Source: JAEUNJ01 sp052035955 (GTDB lineage Bacteria; Pseudomonadota; Gammaproteobacteria; Burkholderiales; Rhodocyclaceae). From it: a DNA stretch of 56,130 bases. The notes below the pieces were generated by a model. That model saw only the letters and a list, made by a program, of their open reading frames with translations, was not told where the DNA came from and made no database searches. Position 1 is the stretch's first letter. The number at the start of each line of letters is the position of its first letter. Below, in pieces: positions 33,383-43,663 of this stretch. The position numbers and the translations under genes were made by a program. Location: NCBI GenBank assembly GCA_052035955.1, contig JBPOHD010000009.1, forward strand, positions 1-56,130, given 5' to 3'.

Positions 33383-34834
33383 TCAGCCCCCCGTGCCGCC
33401 CACCGTCAGCCCCTCGATCCGCAGCGTCGGCTGCCCCACGCCCACGGGCACGCTCTGGCCTTCCTTGCCGCAGGTGCCCACGCCGGGGTCCAGGGCCATG
33501 TCGTTGCCGATCATGGTCACCCGGGTCAGCACGTCGGGGCCGTTGCCGATCAGGGTGGCGCCCTTCACCGGGTAGGTGACCTTGCCGTCCTCGATCATGT
33601 AGGCCTCGGCGGCGGAAAAGACGAACTTGCCGCTGGTGATGTCCACCTGGCCGCCGCCGAAATTCACGGCATAGAGCCCCTTCTTCACCGAGCGGATGAT
33701 CTCCGCCGGATCCCTGTCGCCGTTCAGCATCACGGTGTTGGTCATGCGCGGCAGCGGCAGGTGGGCGAAGGACTCCCGGCGGCCGTTGCCGGTGGGGGCC
33801 GTCTTCATCAGCCTTGCGTTCAATGAATCCTGCATGTAGCCGACCAGGATGCCGTCCTCGATCAGCACCGTGCGCTGGGTCGGGTTGCCTTCGTCGTCGA
33901 CGGAGAGGGAACCGCGGCGGTCCGGCAGGGTGCCGTCGTCCACCACCGTGACGCCGGGGGCGGCCACCCGCTCGCCGATGCGGCCGGCGAAGGTGGAGCT
34001 GCCCTTGCGGTTGAAGTCGCCCTCCAGGCCGTGGCCGATGGCTTCGTGGAGCAGGATGCCGGGCCAGCCGGAGCCGAGGACGACGGTCATGGTGCCGGCC
34101 GGGGCGGGCCGGGCGCGCAGGTTGGTGGCCGCCTGGTGCACCGCCTTCTTCGCGTAGTCCTTCAGCACCTCGTCGGTGAAATAGGCGTAGTCGAAGCGCC
34201 CGCCGCCGCCGCTGGAGCCCTGCTCCCGCTTGCCCTTCTCCTCCATGATGACGGTCAGGGAGACCCGCACCAGGGGCCGCACGTCGGCCGCCAGGTGGCC
34301 GTCGGAGCGGGCCACCAGGACCACTTCCCAGGTCCCCGCCACATGGGCCATGACCTCGCTCACCCGGCTGTCCGCGGCCCGGGCATAGCCCTCCAGGCGC
34401 TGCAGCAGGTCCACCTTCTGCTGGTCGGAGAGTGAGGCGATGGGGTCGGCCGCCCCGTAGAGGGCCGGCACGACGCGCTTGGAGAGCAGCGGCACCAGGC
34501 CGGCGACGCCCTGGGCGGCGATGGCGCGGGTGGCCGAGGCGGCCGAGTTCAGCGCCGGCAGGCTAATGTCGTCGGAATAGGCGAAGGCGGTCTTCTCGCC
34601 GGAGATGGCGCGCACGCCGACCCCCTGCTCGATGTTGAAGCTGCCGGACTTGACGATGCCTTCCTCCAGGCTCCAGGCCTCGGAGCGGGCGTACTGGAAG
34701 TAGAGGTCGGCGTAATCGACCCGGTGGCCGAAGAGGCGGCCGAACACGCTCTCGAGCTGGCGCGGGGTCAGGTCGTGGGGCGCCAGCAGGCATTGCTCGG
34801 CGGTGCGGTAGAGGGATGCGGTGTCGCGGTTCAT
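33383..34834 (-). CDS. tldD: Metalloprotease TldD
   Basis: This 483-residue cytosolic protein has the TldD zinc motif HEAIGH (H263-H268) in GWPGILLHEAIGHGLEGDFNRKG. It also has the PMB-type C-terminal region GTCGKEGQSVPVGVGQPTLRIEGLTVGG with the conserved Cys. TldD pairs with TldE/PmbA to degrade unfolded peptides or process modified peptides; no tldE is in the window. The length matches E. coli TldD. It is the third gene of the yhdP-nitrilase-tldD run, 37 bp after the nitrilase gene. Confidence 0.95.
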   Translation of the reverse strand: MNRDTASLYRTAEQCLLAPHDLTPRQLESVFGRLFGHRVDYADLYFQYARSEAWSLEEGIVKSGSFNIEQGVGVRAISGEKTAFAYSDDISLPALNSAASATRAIAAQGVAGLVPLLSKRVVPALYGAADPIASLSDQQKVDLLQRLEGYARAADSRVSEVMAHVAGTWEVVLVARSDGHLAADVRPLVRVSLTVIMEEKGKREQGSSGGGGRFDYAYFTDEVLKDYAKKAVHQAATNLRARPAPAGTMTVVLGSGWPGILLHEAIGHGLEGDFNRKGSSTFAGRIGERVAAPGVTVVDDGTLPDRRGSLSVDDEGNPTQRTVLIEDGILVGYMQDSLNARLMKTAPTGNGRRESFAHLPLPRMTNTVMLNGDRDPAEIIRSVKKGLYAVNFGGGQVDITSGKFVFSAAEAYMIEDGKVTYPVKGATLIGNGPDVLTRVTMIGNDMALDPGVGTCGKEGQSVPVGVGQPTLRIEGLTVGGTGG

Positions 34835-34871
34835 GGAAATCCTTGTCGCCTTCGGGGCGGAAACGGCGGAG

Positions 34872-35666
34872 TTAGAGCTTCCTGTGCAGCAGGGCCGGCA
34901 GGCTTTGCCGCACCTCGGCGATGCGGGCGGCGTCGAGTTCCGCCGCCACCACGCCCTCGCCCTTGTCGATGCGGGCCAGCACCTCGCCCCAGGGATCGAT
35001 GACCATGCTGTTGCCGTGGGTCATGCGCCCGCTGGGATGGCGGCCGCCCTGGGCCGAGGCGAGAACATAGCATTGATTCTCCACCGCCCGCGCCCGCAGC
35101 AGCATTTCCCAATGGGCGCGGCCCGTGGTCTCGGTGAAGGCGGCGGGGATCACCAGGAGGTCCACCTCCCCCAGGCGGCGGAAGAGCTCGGGGAAGCGCA
35201 GGTCGTAGCAGATGGCCAGGCCGATGCGGCCCAGGGGAGAGTCGAAGGCGACCGGCTCGCTGCCGGCCTCGATGGTGGCGGCCTCGTCGTAGCGCTCCTC
35301 GCCCTTGCGGAAGCCGAACAGGTGGATCTTGTCGTAGCGGGCGACCCGCCGCCCCTGGTCGTCGTAGACCAGGCAGGCGTTGCGCAGCCGGGCCGGGTCG
35401 TCGGCGCGCAGGGGGATGGAGCCGCCGACCAGCCAGACGCCGGCGCGGCGCGCGGTCTCGGCCAGGAAGTCCTGGATCGGTCCGGCGCCGTCCGCCTCCC
35501 GGGCGGCCAGCCGGTCGGCATCGCCGGCGCCGATCAGGGGGAAATATTCGGGCAGCGCGACCAGGCGGGCGCCCTGCGCCGCCGCCTCGCCGACCAGCCG
35601 CCCGGCGACGGCCAGGTTCGGCCCCACCTCGGGCCCCGAGATCATCTGCAGCGCGGCAATCCTCAT
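34872..35666 (-). CDS. Carbon-nitrogen hydrolase (Nit1/NitB-like amidase)
   Basis: This 264-residue cytosolic nitrilase-superfamily enzyme has the catalytic triad Glu-Lys-Cys visible as E40 (VALPEYF), K113 (YDKIHLFGFRKGE) and C153 (AICYDLRFPELF). Its resemblance to Nit1-type enzymes suggests deaminated glutathione amidase or omega-amidase repair activity. The ATG at 35666 overlaps the yhdP stop (ATGA). In betaproteobacteria this gene typically stands between yhdP and tldD, as here. Confidence 0.9.
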   Translation of the reverse strand: MRIAALQMISGPEVGPNLAVAGRLVGEAAAQGARLVALPEYFPLIGAGDADRLAAREADGAGPIQDFLAETARRAGVWLVGGSIPLRADDPARLRNACLVYDDQGRRVARYDKIHLFGFRKGEERYDEAATIEAGSEPVAFDSPLGRIGLAICYDLRFPELFRRLGEVDLLVIPAAFTETTGRAHWEMLLRARAVENQCYVLASAQGGRHPSGRMTHGNSMVIDPWGEVLARIDKGEGVVAAELDAARIAEVRQSLPALLHRKL

Positions 35667-38600
35667 GGCCTGGCCTCCTGCTGGGCGGCGGTTTCCGCCT
35701 TGCCCTGGATCTTCTCCACCTTCGGGTCGGCCCAGGTGCCGGTCACGGAATACTCGTAGGCGAACACCTTGTCCAGGGGCGTCCCGAACATGCGGTTGAA
35801 CAGCCAGGCGGCGGCGCCGATGGCCGGATTGGCCAGGATGACGCCGGTGGCGATGGTCTCGCCGATGGCCGGCTGGACGAGGACGCGCAGGTTCTGGGTC
35901 TCCGCCGCCAGGTTGGTGCTGCCGGCCATCAGGACCTTGGCGGCCGGACCCTGGATGCGCAGGTCCTGGGTCTCCATGATGCCCCGGTTGGCCTTGACCG
36001 TGCCGTCGATGGCGTCGAAGGCGAAGCCCTGGCTGAAGATGTCCCGGAAATCGAGGGTGATGCGGCGCGGCAGGGACTGCAGGCTGAGGACGCCGAGCAG
36101 CCGCCCGACGCCGGGCTCCAGCTTGTTGAACTGGCCGTTGCGGGCCTCCAGCTTCATCTCGCCGGAGAGGGTGGGATAGTCGATGGCGAAGGGCGCCCCG
36201 GCCCAGGACAACTGGCCCGAGAGGGTCGCCGTGCCGCGCCGAACCGCCTCCTCGTAGCCCAGGCGGCCGAGCAGGCGCTCGATGCTCTTCGCATTGAGGG
36301 TGAAGTCGAGCCGGGTCTCCGGCGCCGTGGGGCTGGGGCGCCAGCGGCCCTCGCCGCCGAGGTCGCCGTCCTCGTTCTGGATCGACAGGCGGGCGTTCCA
36401 GTAGCCGTCGCGGTTCTCGGCCGCCAACCGGACCTCGCCCAGGTCCTTGCCGCGGACGACCAGGTGCTCGGTGGCGAGGTCGAGGGCGGGCAATTCGGCC
36501 AGGGCCTCCCCCTGGGCGATCTGCTCCTTGGCCGAATCGGGCACGGTCAGCCGGCTCAGCCGGGCCGACAGCCGGCCGGCCCCCTCGGCCAGCCATTCCA
36601 CGCGGCCGGCCATCTCCCGGCTGGCCACCTCGGCGCGCCAGCGAGGCCCCTGCTGGCTGCCGGTGAGGCGCAGGTCGTGCAGGCTCTTGCCGTAGGCCAC
36701 CAGCTCCCCGGCCCGCAGGTCCACGGCCAGCGGCGGCAGCGCCGGCGCGGCGCCGTTGCCGCCATTGCCGCCGGCGAGGATGCGGCGCCAGAAGTCGGCG
36801 TCGATGCGCTTCAGGTTGACGGCCACCGCCAGGCCCTTCTCCGGCAGGGCCGGGGCCACCTCGCCGACGCCGACGACGCCCCGCTCCACCGTCTTCTCGC
36901 CACCACCCTCGGCCCGCCGCACGAGCTGCGCCGAGAGGGCCTTGCCGAGGGCCAGTTCGAGCATGTCCCGGTTTCCCGTCGGCAGCGGCGGCGGGGCGGC
37001 GGCGGGGCGGCGGCCGGTGGCCGCCGGGCGCGCCGGCTCCGGCGCCGCCTTGCGCTCGAAGCGCAGTTCCACGGCCTCGGCGGTGGTCTTGTTGAAGGGG
37101 TCGGGCAGGCTGGAGGCGATGCCCTGCAGGGTGCTGGTGATGCGCACCTCGGCATTGCGCTTGCGCACCCGCACGCTGCCATTCCAGCGCGTCGTGCCGG
37201 ACAGGTGCTCGAGCACCGGCGACGGCCACTGGCGGCGCAGGGCGGACACCGACATGTCGCCGGCGGCGGCCACCTGGACCTGGCCGTCGCCGAGGGTCTT
37301 GATGTCCACGGTCATCGGCTGCCCGAGCAGCTGGGCGCGGATGCCCTTGGCCTCCATGGCCTCCGAGGTGAAGCGCAGCTCGCCGCGCACGTCGGCCAGG
37401 GGCGGCAGGTCCGGATCCACGCGCAGCCCGTTGCCGTCGAAGCGGAAGCGCCCGGCGACGCGGGTGTTCTCCAGGCGGCGCAGGGGCATGGTGAGCTTGA
37501 GGTCCAGGTCGCCGTTGCCGTCCGCCTGCATGGGCTCGGTGAAGTGGTCGATGTGGTCGCCGACCGGGCTCGACTCGACGAACTTGAGGAAGTCGGCGGC
37601 CGGGCCCCTGGCCCGCCCGCCGATGACGATGAGCTCCTCCGCGGCGAGGAGGTCGGCGATCTCCGCCTTCGTGTCGCCGATGCCGACGCCGCCGATGCGG
37701 CCCGTCCGGGCCCTGATGGTCATCCGCGGCCCGACGAACTCCAGGTCGCCGGCGATGCCGTCGATCTGCGGCCAGCCTTCGGCGAAGCGCAGGGTGGCCT
37801 CGTGGAAGCGGCCGCGGATGTCGAAGGTGCCGGAGCCGTCGACGAAGGGAAAGCGGTCCAGGTCGCCTTTCAGCCTGAGGCTGGCCTCGTCGGCCTTGCC
37901 GACGGGAATGGCGGCCTTCAGCCAGTCGCGGACCTCCTTCGAGACGGCGAGCGGCATGTAGCGCCAGACGGCGGCGCCGTTGGCCCGCGACAGGCGGGCC
38001 GTCAGGTCGATTTCGCCGGCGCCGCCCGGCTTGCTGCGGTAGGTGCCGCTGGATTCGCCGGCGGCATCGGCATTCTCGAAGGAGGCCTTGGCGATGCGCG
38101 CCTCCACCCGCCCCGCCTCCAGCGTCCAGCTGGCGTCCAGGTCGAGCCTGTCGAGGGCCAGCCTCGGCTCCGGGAACACCAGCGGCAGGTCCAGGGCCAG
38201 GCGGCGGCTGTCCAGGCGCAGGCTGCCCCCCTTGTCGCTGGCTTCCAGGCGGCCGGAAAGGCCGTCGAAGCCGGGTAGGCGGCCGTAGGGATTGACCCCC
38301 AGGCCCTCGAAATCGCCCCGCGCCGAATAGGCGGGGGCTGTCCCGCCGACCCCGCGCCACTCGATCTTCAGGTCGCGGAAGCGGCCCCGGGGCGCCAGGA
38401 CGTCCAGGTGGTGCCGCAGCTCCGCGTCCAGGGGCAGGAAGCTGGCGATGCGCGATACGACCGCCAGGTCCAGCCCGCCCGCCGTCAGGGTGCCCGCCGG
38501 CTCTTTGCCGCCGCCGCCGACCAGCCAGCGCAACTGGAAATCCGTCGGCGTCAGGGCGTTGCCGTCCCGGGTCGAGAGGGTCAGCCGGCGGGCAGAGGCC

Positions 38601-39571
38601 TCGTAGCCACCGCTGATGCGCCGCCCGGAGAAGCGGCCGGTCAGGGCATCCAGCTCCATCATCGGCAGGTCGGGTCGCAGGCGCAGATGCACGTCGGCCA
38701 GGGCCAGGTCGGCCGTGATGCTGGTCAGTTCCTTGCGCGCGAAGCCGAGCCAGAGCCTGAGGCCGCCGCTGCCCTGGGGCAGGTCCACCGGATAGTCCAC
38801 CCAGGTCCGCCAGACGGCCAGGTCGGCGTAATCGAGTTCCAGGTAGGCCTGGCCCTTCCAGGCTTCCGGTTCGTCCAGGTCGCGCCCCTTGAAGTCGCCG
38901 CGCACGTCGAGCCGCGCCGCCAGGTTCCGGGGCGGATCGGCCACCAGGCCGAAGCGGTGCCGGCTGCCGTCGTTCTCTAGCTTGAAGTTGAGGCGGCCCA
39001 GGGCCAGGGGCGGCGCCCGGCGCAGCTCGTCCGTCCAGGTGATGACGGCATCCCGGATCACCACCTCGTCCTGGGCCAGCAGCCAGTCGGAGAAGTCGTC
39101 GCCCTGGGCCTGGGCCGCCATGGGCAGGCCGGCGACGAAGAAGCGCCCCTCGGCATCCCGGCGGATCGCCAGTTCCGGGCCGACGATTTCCAGCCGGTGC
39201 AGGCGCAGGTCCAGGAATGCCAGCGTGGTCCACGACACCACCGCCTCCACCTGGTCCAGGCCGAGGGCCGGCCGCCCCTCGGCGTCGCTGACCCGCAGCC
39301 CGTGCAGCGAGAGCATGGGGCGCAGGCCCTGCCACTGGGCCTCGATGGCGGTGATCGTGACGGGCAGGCGGAAGGCCGAGGAAAGGGCCTTCTCCAGGTC
39401 GCCGCGGTAGTTCTCGATGTTGGGCAGGATGGCGTAGCGCAGGCCGAGGAAGACCAGCGCGAAGCCGAAGTAGGCGATGGTCGCCGCCCACAGGGCAAAC
39501 CTGAACACGCGGCCGGGCCAGCGCAGACTGCGGAGCTTTCTTGACAGGACGGCGGTCGGGAAGGACGGCAT
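35663..39571 (-). CDS. yhdP: YhdP family AsmA-like protein
   Basis: This 1302-residue protein has one N-terminal membrane helix (about 25-48, VFRFALWAATIAYFGFALVFLGL) and a very long periplasmic beta-rich body. It ends with an AsmA_2-type C-terminal region (ALDGTVKANRG-type segment, LRVLVQPAIGETIATGVILANPAIGAAAWLFNRM). YhdP, TamB and YdbH form bridge-like proteins implicated in phospholipid transport to the outer membrane. The size is normal for the family. The gene is divergent from glnE across a 60-bp gap and heads the nitrilase-tldD operon. Confidence 0.92.
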   Translation of the reverse strand: MPSFPTAVLSRKLRSLRWPGRVFRFALWAATIAYFGFALVFLGLRYAILPNIENYRGDLEKALSSAFRLPVTITAIEAQWQGLRPMLSLHGLRVSDAEGRPALGLDQVEAVVSWTTLAFLDLRLHRLEIVGPELAIRRDAEGRFFVAGLPMAAQAQGDDFSDWLLAQDEVVIRDAVITWTDELRRAPPLALGRLNFKLENDGSRHRFGLVADPPRNLAARLDVRGDFKGRDLDEPEAWKGQAYLELDYADLAVWRTWVDYPVDLPQGSGGLRLWLGFARKELTSITADLALADVHLRLRPDLPMMELDALTGRFSGRRISGGYEASARRLTLSTRDGNALTPTDFQLRWLVGGGGKEPAGTLTAGGLDLAVVSRIASFLPLDAELRHHLDVLAPRGRFRDLKIEWRGVGGTAPAYSARGDFEGLGVNPYGRLPGFDGLSGRLEASDKGGSLRLDSRRLALDLPLVFPEPRLALDRLDLDASWTLEAGRVEARIAKASFENADAAGESSGTYRSKPGGAGEIDLTARLSRANGAAVWRYMPLAVSKEVRDWLKAAIPVGKADEASLRLKGDLDRFPFVDGSGTFDIRGRFHEATLRFAEGWPQIDGIAGDLEFVGPRMTIRARTGRIGGVGIGDTKAEIADLLAAEELIVIGGRARGPAADFLKFVESSPVGDHIDHFTEPMQADGNGDLDLKLTMPLRRLENTRVAGRFRFDGNGLRVDPDLPPLADVRGELRFTSEAMEAKGIRAQLLGQPMTVDIKTLGDGQVQVAAAGDMSVSALRRQWPSPVLEHLSGTTRWNGSVRVRKRNAEVRITSTLQGIASSLPDPFNKTTAEAVELRFERKAAPEPARPAATGRRPAAAPPPLPTGNRDMLELALGKALSAQLVRRAEGGGEKTVERGVVGVGEVAPALPEKGLAVAVNLKRIDADFWRRILAGGNGGNGAAPALPPLAVDLRAGELVAYGKSLHDLRLTGSQQGPRWRAEVASREMAGRVEWLAEGAGRLSARLSRLTVPDSAKEQIAQGEALAELPALDLATEHLVVRGKDLGEVRLAAENRDGYWNARLSIQNEDGDLGGEGRWRPSPTAPETRLDFTLNAKSIERLLGRLGYEEAVRRGTATLSGQLSWAGAPFAIDYPTLSGEMKLEARNGQFNKLEPGVGRLLGVLSLQSLPRRITLDFRDIFSQGFAFDAIDGTVKANRGIMETQDLRIQGPAAKVLMAGSTNLAAETQNLRVLVQPAIGETIATGVILANPAIGAAAWLFNRMFGTPLDKVFAYEYSVTGTWADPKVEKIQGKAETAAQQEARP

Positions 39572-39631
39572 GGGCGGCGCGGGTGGCCGCGCTAGAATGA
39601 CGGGTCAGTCAGTTACAAAAAATTCTACCGC

Positions 39632-42310
39632 ATGCCCTCCCTGGCCGACGCGCAGCAGTACTCCCGCCACCTCGATCGCCTGTTCGCCGCCCGGCCCGCC
39701 CTGGCCGCCGAGGTGGGGGCCACCTGGGACACGGCGATGGACGCGGCGGCCCTGGCCGGCTGGCTGGCCGACCGGCCGGTGAACGAGGGCAACCTGAAGG
39801 CGGTCCTGCGCCAGATGAAGCAGCGGGCCTACGCCCACGCCTGCGCCCGGGACCTGGCCGGCCGGGCGACCCTGGCCGAGGTGACCGAGACGATGACCCT
39901 GATCGCCGAGGCCGCCGTCGACACGGCACGCCGCGTCCTCGGCGCCGCCCTGCGCGAACGCCACGGCACGCCGCGCAACGCGGAGGGTGAGGCCCAGGAC
40001 CTGATCGTCGTCGGCATGGGCAAGCTGGGCGGCCGGGAACTCAACGTCTCCTCCGACATCGACCTGATCTTCGTCTATCCCGAGGACGGCGACACCGACG
40101 GCGCCAGGGCGATCTCGAACTTCGAGTTCTTCACGCGCCTGGGGCGCGGCCTGATCAACGCCATCGCCGACATGACCGAGGACGGGCAGGTGTTCCGGGT
40201 GGACATGAGGCTGCGTCCCAACGGCGATTCCGGCCCCCTGGTCTGCAGCTTCGAGATGCTGGAGAACTATTTCTACACCCAGGGCCGGGAATGGGAGCGC
40301 TATGCCTGGATCAAGGCCCGGCCGCTGACCGATGCCGGTCCCGCGGGGCGGCTCGACGGCCTGGAGGCGATCCGCCGGCCCTTCGTCTTCCGCCGCTACC
40401 TGGATTTCGGCGCCATCAATGCCATGCGCGACCTCCACGCCCAGATCCGCCGCGAAGTGGCGCGCAAGGACATGGCCGGCAACATCAAGCTGGGGCCCGG
40501 CGGCATCCGCGAGATCGAGTTCATCGCCCAGGTCTTCCAGCTGATCCGGGGCGGCCGCGACCGGGCCCTTCAGGTGAAGCCGACCCTGAAGGTCCTTTCC
40601 CTGGTGGCCGAGCGGGGCATCCTGAGCGCCGAGGCCGAGCGGGAACTGGCCTCGGCCTACGACTTCCTGCGCCGCCTGGAGCACCGGCTGCAATACCTGG
40701 ACGACGCCCAGACCCACAGCCTGCCGGAGTCGGTCGGCGACCAGGGCCTGGCGGCCCGGGCGATGGGCTTCGCCAGCTATGACGCCCTGCTGGCCGAGCT
40801 GGACGACCACCGGGCCAGCGTATCGCGGCATTTCGAGGCCGTGTTCGCCGATCCGCGGCGCGCCGGCCACAGCCTCGAGGGGCTCTGGCGCAGCGCCGAC
40901 GGCGGCGAGCAATCGACCGGCCAGCTGGCCGGACTCGGCTTCCGGGATCCGCCGGCGGCGGCGGAGCGGCTGTCCGCCCTGCGCGCCAGCCCCCGCTACC
41001 AGCAGATGCCCGATGCGATCCGCGGCCGCTGCGATGCCCTGATGCCCCAGATCATCGCCGCCTCGGCCGACCAGCCCGATCCGGACGCCACCTTGCAGCG
41101 CCTGATGGGACTGCTGGAGGCGATCAGCCGCCGCGGCGCCTACCTGGCCCTGCTGCAGCAGTACCCCCAGGCCCTGGAGAAGGTCGCCCAGCTCGTCGGC
41201 AGCTCCAGCTGGGCCGCCGGCTACCTGCAGCGGCATCCGGTGCTGCTCGACGAGCTGCTGGATGCGCGCATCCTGGAGACCTCGCCCGACTGGCCGGCCT
41301 TCCGCAGCCAGCTGGCGGATGCGCTGGACGAGGTGGAGCCGGACATGGAACGGCAGATGGACCTGATGCGGGAGGCCCACCATGCCAAGGTGTTCCGCCT
41401 GCTGACCCAGGACCTGTCGGGGTTGCTGCCCCTGGAGCGCCTGTCCGACCACCTGTCGGAGCTGGCCGACATCATGCTCGACGAGGCCCTCAAGCTCACC
41501 TGGCGCAAGGTGCTCAAGCGCCACCGGGAGACGCCCCGCTTCGCCATCGTCAGCTACGGCAAGCTGGGCGGCAAGGAACTGGGCTACGCCTCCGACCTGG
41601 ACCTGGTCTTCCTCTACGACGACGACGAGCCCGGCGCGGCGGAGAACTACTCCCGGCTCGCCACCCGGCTCAACAACTGGCTGTCCGCCCAGACCTCGGC
41701 CGGGCAGTTGTTCGAGACGGACCTGCGCCTGCGGCCGAACGGGGATTCGGGCCTGGTGGTCAGCTCCATGGCCATGTTCCGCCAGTACCAGCTCGAATCG
41801 GCCTGGGTCTGGGAGCACCAGGCCCTGACCCGGGCCCGCCATTCGGCCGGCGACCCGGCGGTGGGCCGCGCCTTCGAGGACATCCGCATCGAGGTGCTGC
41901 GCCAGGAGCGGGACCTGGCGACCCTGGCCGATGAGGTCCTCGCCATGCGGACGAAGATGACCGGGGCCCACGGCACGCGGCCCGACGAGCAGGACCGCAT
42001 CTTCAACCTGAAGCACGACCCGGGCGGACTGATCGACGTCGAGTTCATGGTCCAGTACCTGATCCTCGGACACGCCCACGCCCACCCGGAACTGACGGGC
42101 AACCTGGGCAACATCGCCCTGCTGCGCATCGCTGCCACGCTGGGCCTGATCCCGGCCGACCTGGCCGAGCGGGTGCGCGACGCCTACCGCGAATACCGCC
42201 GCCTGCAGCACGCCCTGCGCCTCAACGGCCAGAAGAGCCGCGTGGACCCTGCCACCGTGGAGTCCCGCATCGCCGCCGTGCGCGAGCTCTGGAACATCGT
42301 TTTCCCCTAG
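39632..42310 (+). CDS. glnE: Bifunctional glutamine synthetase adenylyltransferase/deadenylylase
   Basis: This 892-residue enzyme controls glutamine synthetase by adenylylation. Two nucleotidyltransferase domains are visible: an N-terminal one (deadenylylase) with GMGKLGGRELNVSSDIDLIFVY near 130-150, and a C-terminal one (adenylylase) with SYGKLGGKELGYASDLDLVFLY near 645. Both retain GKLGG...SDxDL. It is slightly shorter than E. coli GlnE (946 residues), as is common in betaproteobacteria. A TAGAAT hexamer at 39593-39598 is a candidate -10 in the gap shared with yhdP. Confidence 0.95.
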   Translation: MPSLADAQQYSRHLDRLFAARPALAAEVGATWDTAMDAAALAGWLADRPVNEGNLKAVLRQMKQRAYAHACARDLAGRATLAEVTETMTLIAEAAVDTARRVLGAALRERHGTPRNAEGEAQDLIVVGMGKLGGRELNVSSDIDLIFVYPEDGDTDGARAISNFEFFTRLGRGLINAIADMTEDGQVFRVDMRLRPNGDSGPLVCSFEMLENYFYTQGREWERYAWIKARPLTDAGPAGRLDGLEAIRRPFVFRRYLDFGAINAMRDLHAQIRREVARKDMAGNIKLGPGGIREIEFIAQVFQLIRGGRDRALQVKPTLKVLSLVAERGILSAEAERELASAYDFLRRLEHRLQYLDDAQTHSLPESVGDQGLAARAMGFASYDALLAELDDHRASVSRHFEAVFADPRRAGHSLEGLWRSADGGEQSTGQLAGLGFRDPPAAAERLSALRASPRYQQMPDAIRGRCDALMPQIIAASADQPDPDATLQRLMGLLEAISRRGAYLALLQQYPQALEKVAQLVGSSSWAAGYLQRHPVLLDELLDARILETSPDWPAFRSQLADALDEVEPDMERQMDLMREAHHAKVFRLLTQDLSGLLPLERLSDHLSELADIMLDEALKLTWRKVLKRHRETPRFAIVSYGKLGGKELGYASDLDLVFLYDDDEPGAAENYSRLATRLNNWLSAQTSAGQLFETDLRLRPNGDSGLVVSSMAMFRQYQLESAWVWEHQALTRARHSAGDPAVGRAFEDIRIEVLRQERDLATLADEVLAMRTKMTGAHGTRPDEQDRIFNLKHDPGGLIDVEFMVQYLILGHAHAHPELTGNLGNIALLRIAATLGLIPADLAERVRDAYREYRRLQHALRLNGQKSRVDPATVESRIAAVRELWNIVFP

Positions 42311-42341
42311 CCGACCAGCCGCCCCACCGAGGACTCCCGCC

Positions 42342-43577
42342 ATGCCCGTCAATTACGCCACCCCCGCCCCCGAGGCCCTGTTCCCCGTCGCCGGCGTCCG
42401 CCTGGGCGTCGCCGAGGCCGGCATCCGCAAGGCCGACCGGCGCGACCTGACGCTGATCGAGCTGGCCCCGGGCAGCCGGGTCGCCGGGGTGTTCACCCGC
42501 AACCGATTCTGCGCCGCGCCGGTGCTGGTCTGCCGGCAGCACCTGGAATCCGGGGAGATCCGCGCCCTGGTGATCAACACCGGGATCGCCAACGCCGGCA
42601 CCGGCGACGAGGGCCTGCAGGCCGCCAGGCGCACCTGCGCCGCGGTGGCCCGCCTGATGGACCTCCGGGCCGAGCAGGTGCTGCCCTTCTCCACCGGCGT
42701 GATCATGGAACCGCTGCCGGTGGAGCGGCTCGAGGCCGGGCTGCCGCGCTGCCACGTGGCCCTCGCCGCCGACGGCTGGCACGCCGCGGCCCACGGCATC
42801 ATGACGACCGACACCGTGGCCAAGGCGGCCTCCCGCCGCTGCGTCGTCGATGGCCGGACGGTCACCGTCACCGGCATCGCCAAGGGCGCGGGGATGATCA
42901 AGCCCAACATGGCCACCATGCTGGGCTTCGTGGCCACCGACGCGGTGATCAACCCGCTGCTGCTGAAGCGGCTGGTCCGCGAGATGGCCGACGAGTCCTT
43001 CAACTGCGTCACGGTGGATGGCGATACCTCCACCAACGACTCCTTCGTGCTCATCGCCACCGGCCAGTCCGGCGTGCCCTTCGACAACGAGTCCTCGCCG
43101 GGATGGGGCGATTTCAGGGCCGCGCTCCTCGAGGTGGCCCGCGAGCTGGCCCAGGCCATCGTCCGCGACGGCGAGGGGGCGACCAAATTCATCGAGGTCG
43201 CCGTCGAGGGCGGCCTGACCCGGGACGAATGCAAGGCCGTCGGCTACGCCGTCGCCCACTCGCCGCTGGTGAAGACTGCCTTCTTCGCTTCCGATCCCAA
43301 CCTGGGCCGCATCCTCGGCGCCATCGGCAACGCCGGCATCGGCGACCTGGACGTCGGCAGGATCCGGCTCTGGCTGGGCAGCGCCGGCGAGGAAGTGCTG
43401 GTGGCCGAAAAGGGCGGCCGCGCCGCCGCCTACCGGGAAGCCGATGGCGCCCGCATCATGAAGCCGGCCGAGATCCGGGTCCGCATCGACCTGGGCCGCG
43501 GATCGGCCCACGCCAACGTGTGGACCTGCGATTTCTCCTACGACTACGTGAAGATCAACGCCGACTACCGGAGCTGA
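42342..43577 (+). CDS. argJ: Bifunctional glutamate N-acetyltransferase / amino-acid acetyltransferase
   Basis: This 411-residue arginine-pathway enzyme transfers the acetyl group from N-acetylornithine to glutamate. The autocleavage site KGAGMIKPNMATMLGF is intact; T192 becomes the N-terminal nucleophile of the beta chain. TGVIMEPLP and TTDT upstream, and NDSFVLIATG and LGRILGAIGNAGIGD downstream, fit the family. It starts 31 bp after glnE. Whether it also has the acetyl-CoA activity (bifunctional form) cannot be told from sequence by eye. Confidence 0.95.
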   Translation: MPVNYATPAPEALFPVAGVRLGVAEAGIRKADRRDLTLIELAPGSRVAGVFTRNRFCAAPVLVCRQHLESGEIRALVINTGIANAGTGDEGLQAARRTCAAVARLMDLRAEQVLPFSTGVIMEPLPVERLEAGLPRCHVALAADGWHAAAHGIMTTDTVAKAASRRCVVDGRTVTVTGIAKGAGMIKPNMATMLGFVATDAVINPLLLKRLVREMADESFNCVTVDGDTSTNDSFVLIATGQSGVPFDNESSPGWGDFRAALLEVARELAQAIVRDGEGATKFIEVAVEGGLTRDECKAVGYAVAHSPLVKTAFFASDPNLGRILGAIGNAGIGDLDVGRIRLWLGSAGEEVLVAEKGGRAAAYREADGARIMKPAEIRVRIDLGRGSAHANVWTCDFSYDYVKINADYRS

Positions 43578-43663
43578 ACCCGGCGCCGGTCCCGGGAACG
43601 CGTGGGGGGCCACCCATTCCCCGAAGGGATCGGCGCAGCCGGTCCCGGTCCCGGGGCGGGGGC

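Noticed and set aside
39605..42352. 915-residue antisense ORF opposite glnE
   Set aside because: glnE is unambiguous on the plus strand. The antisense frame has biased composition and no motif.
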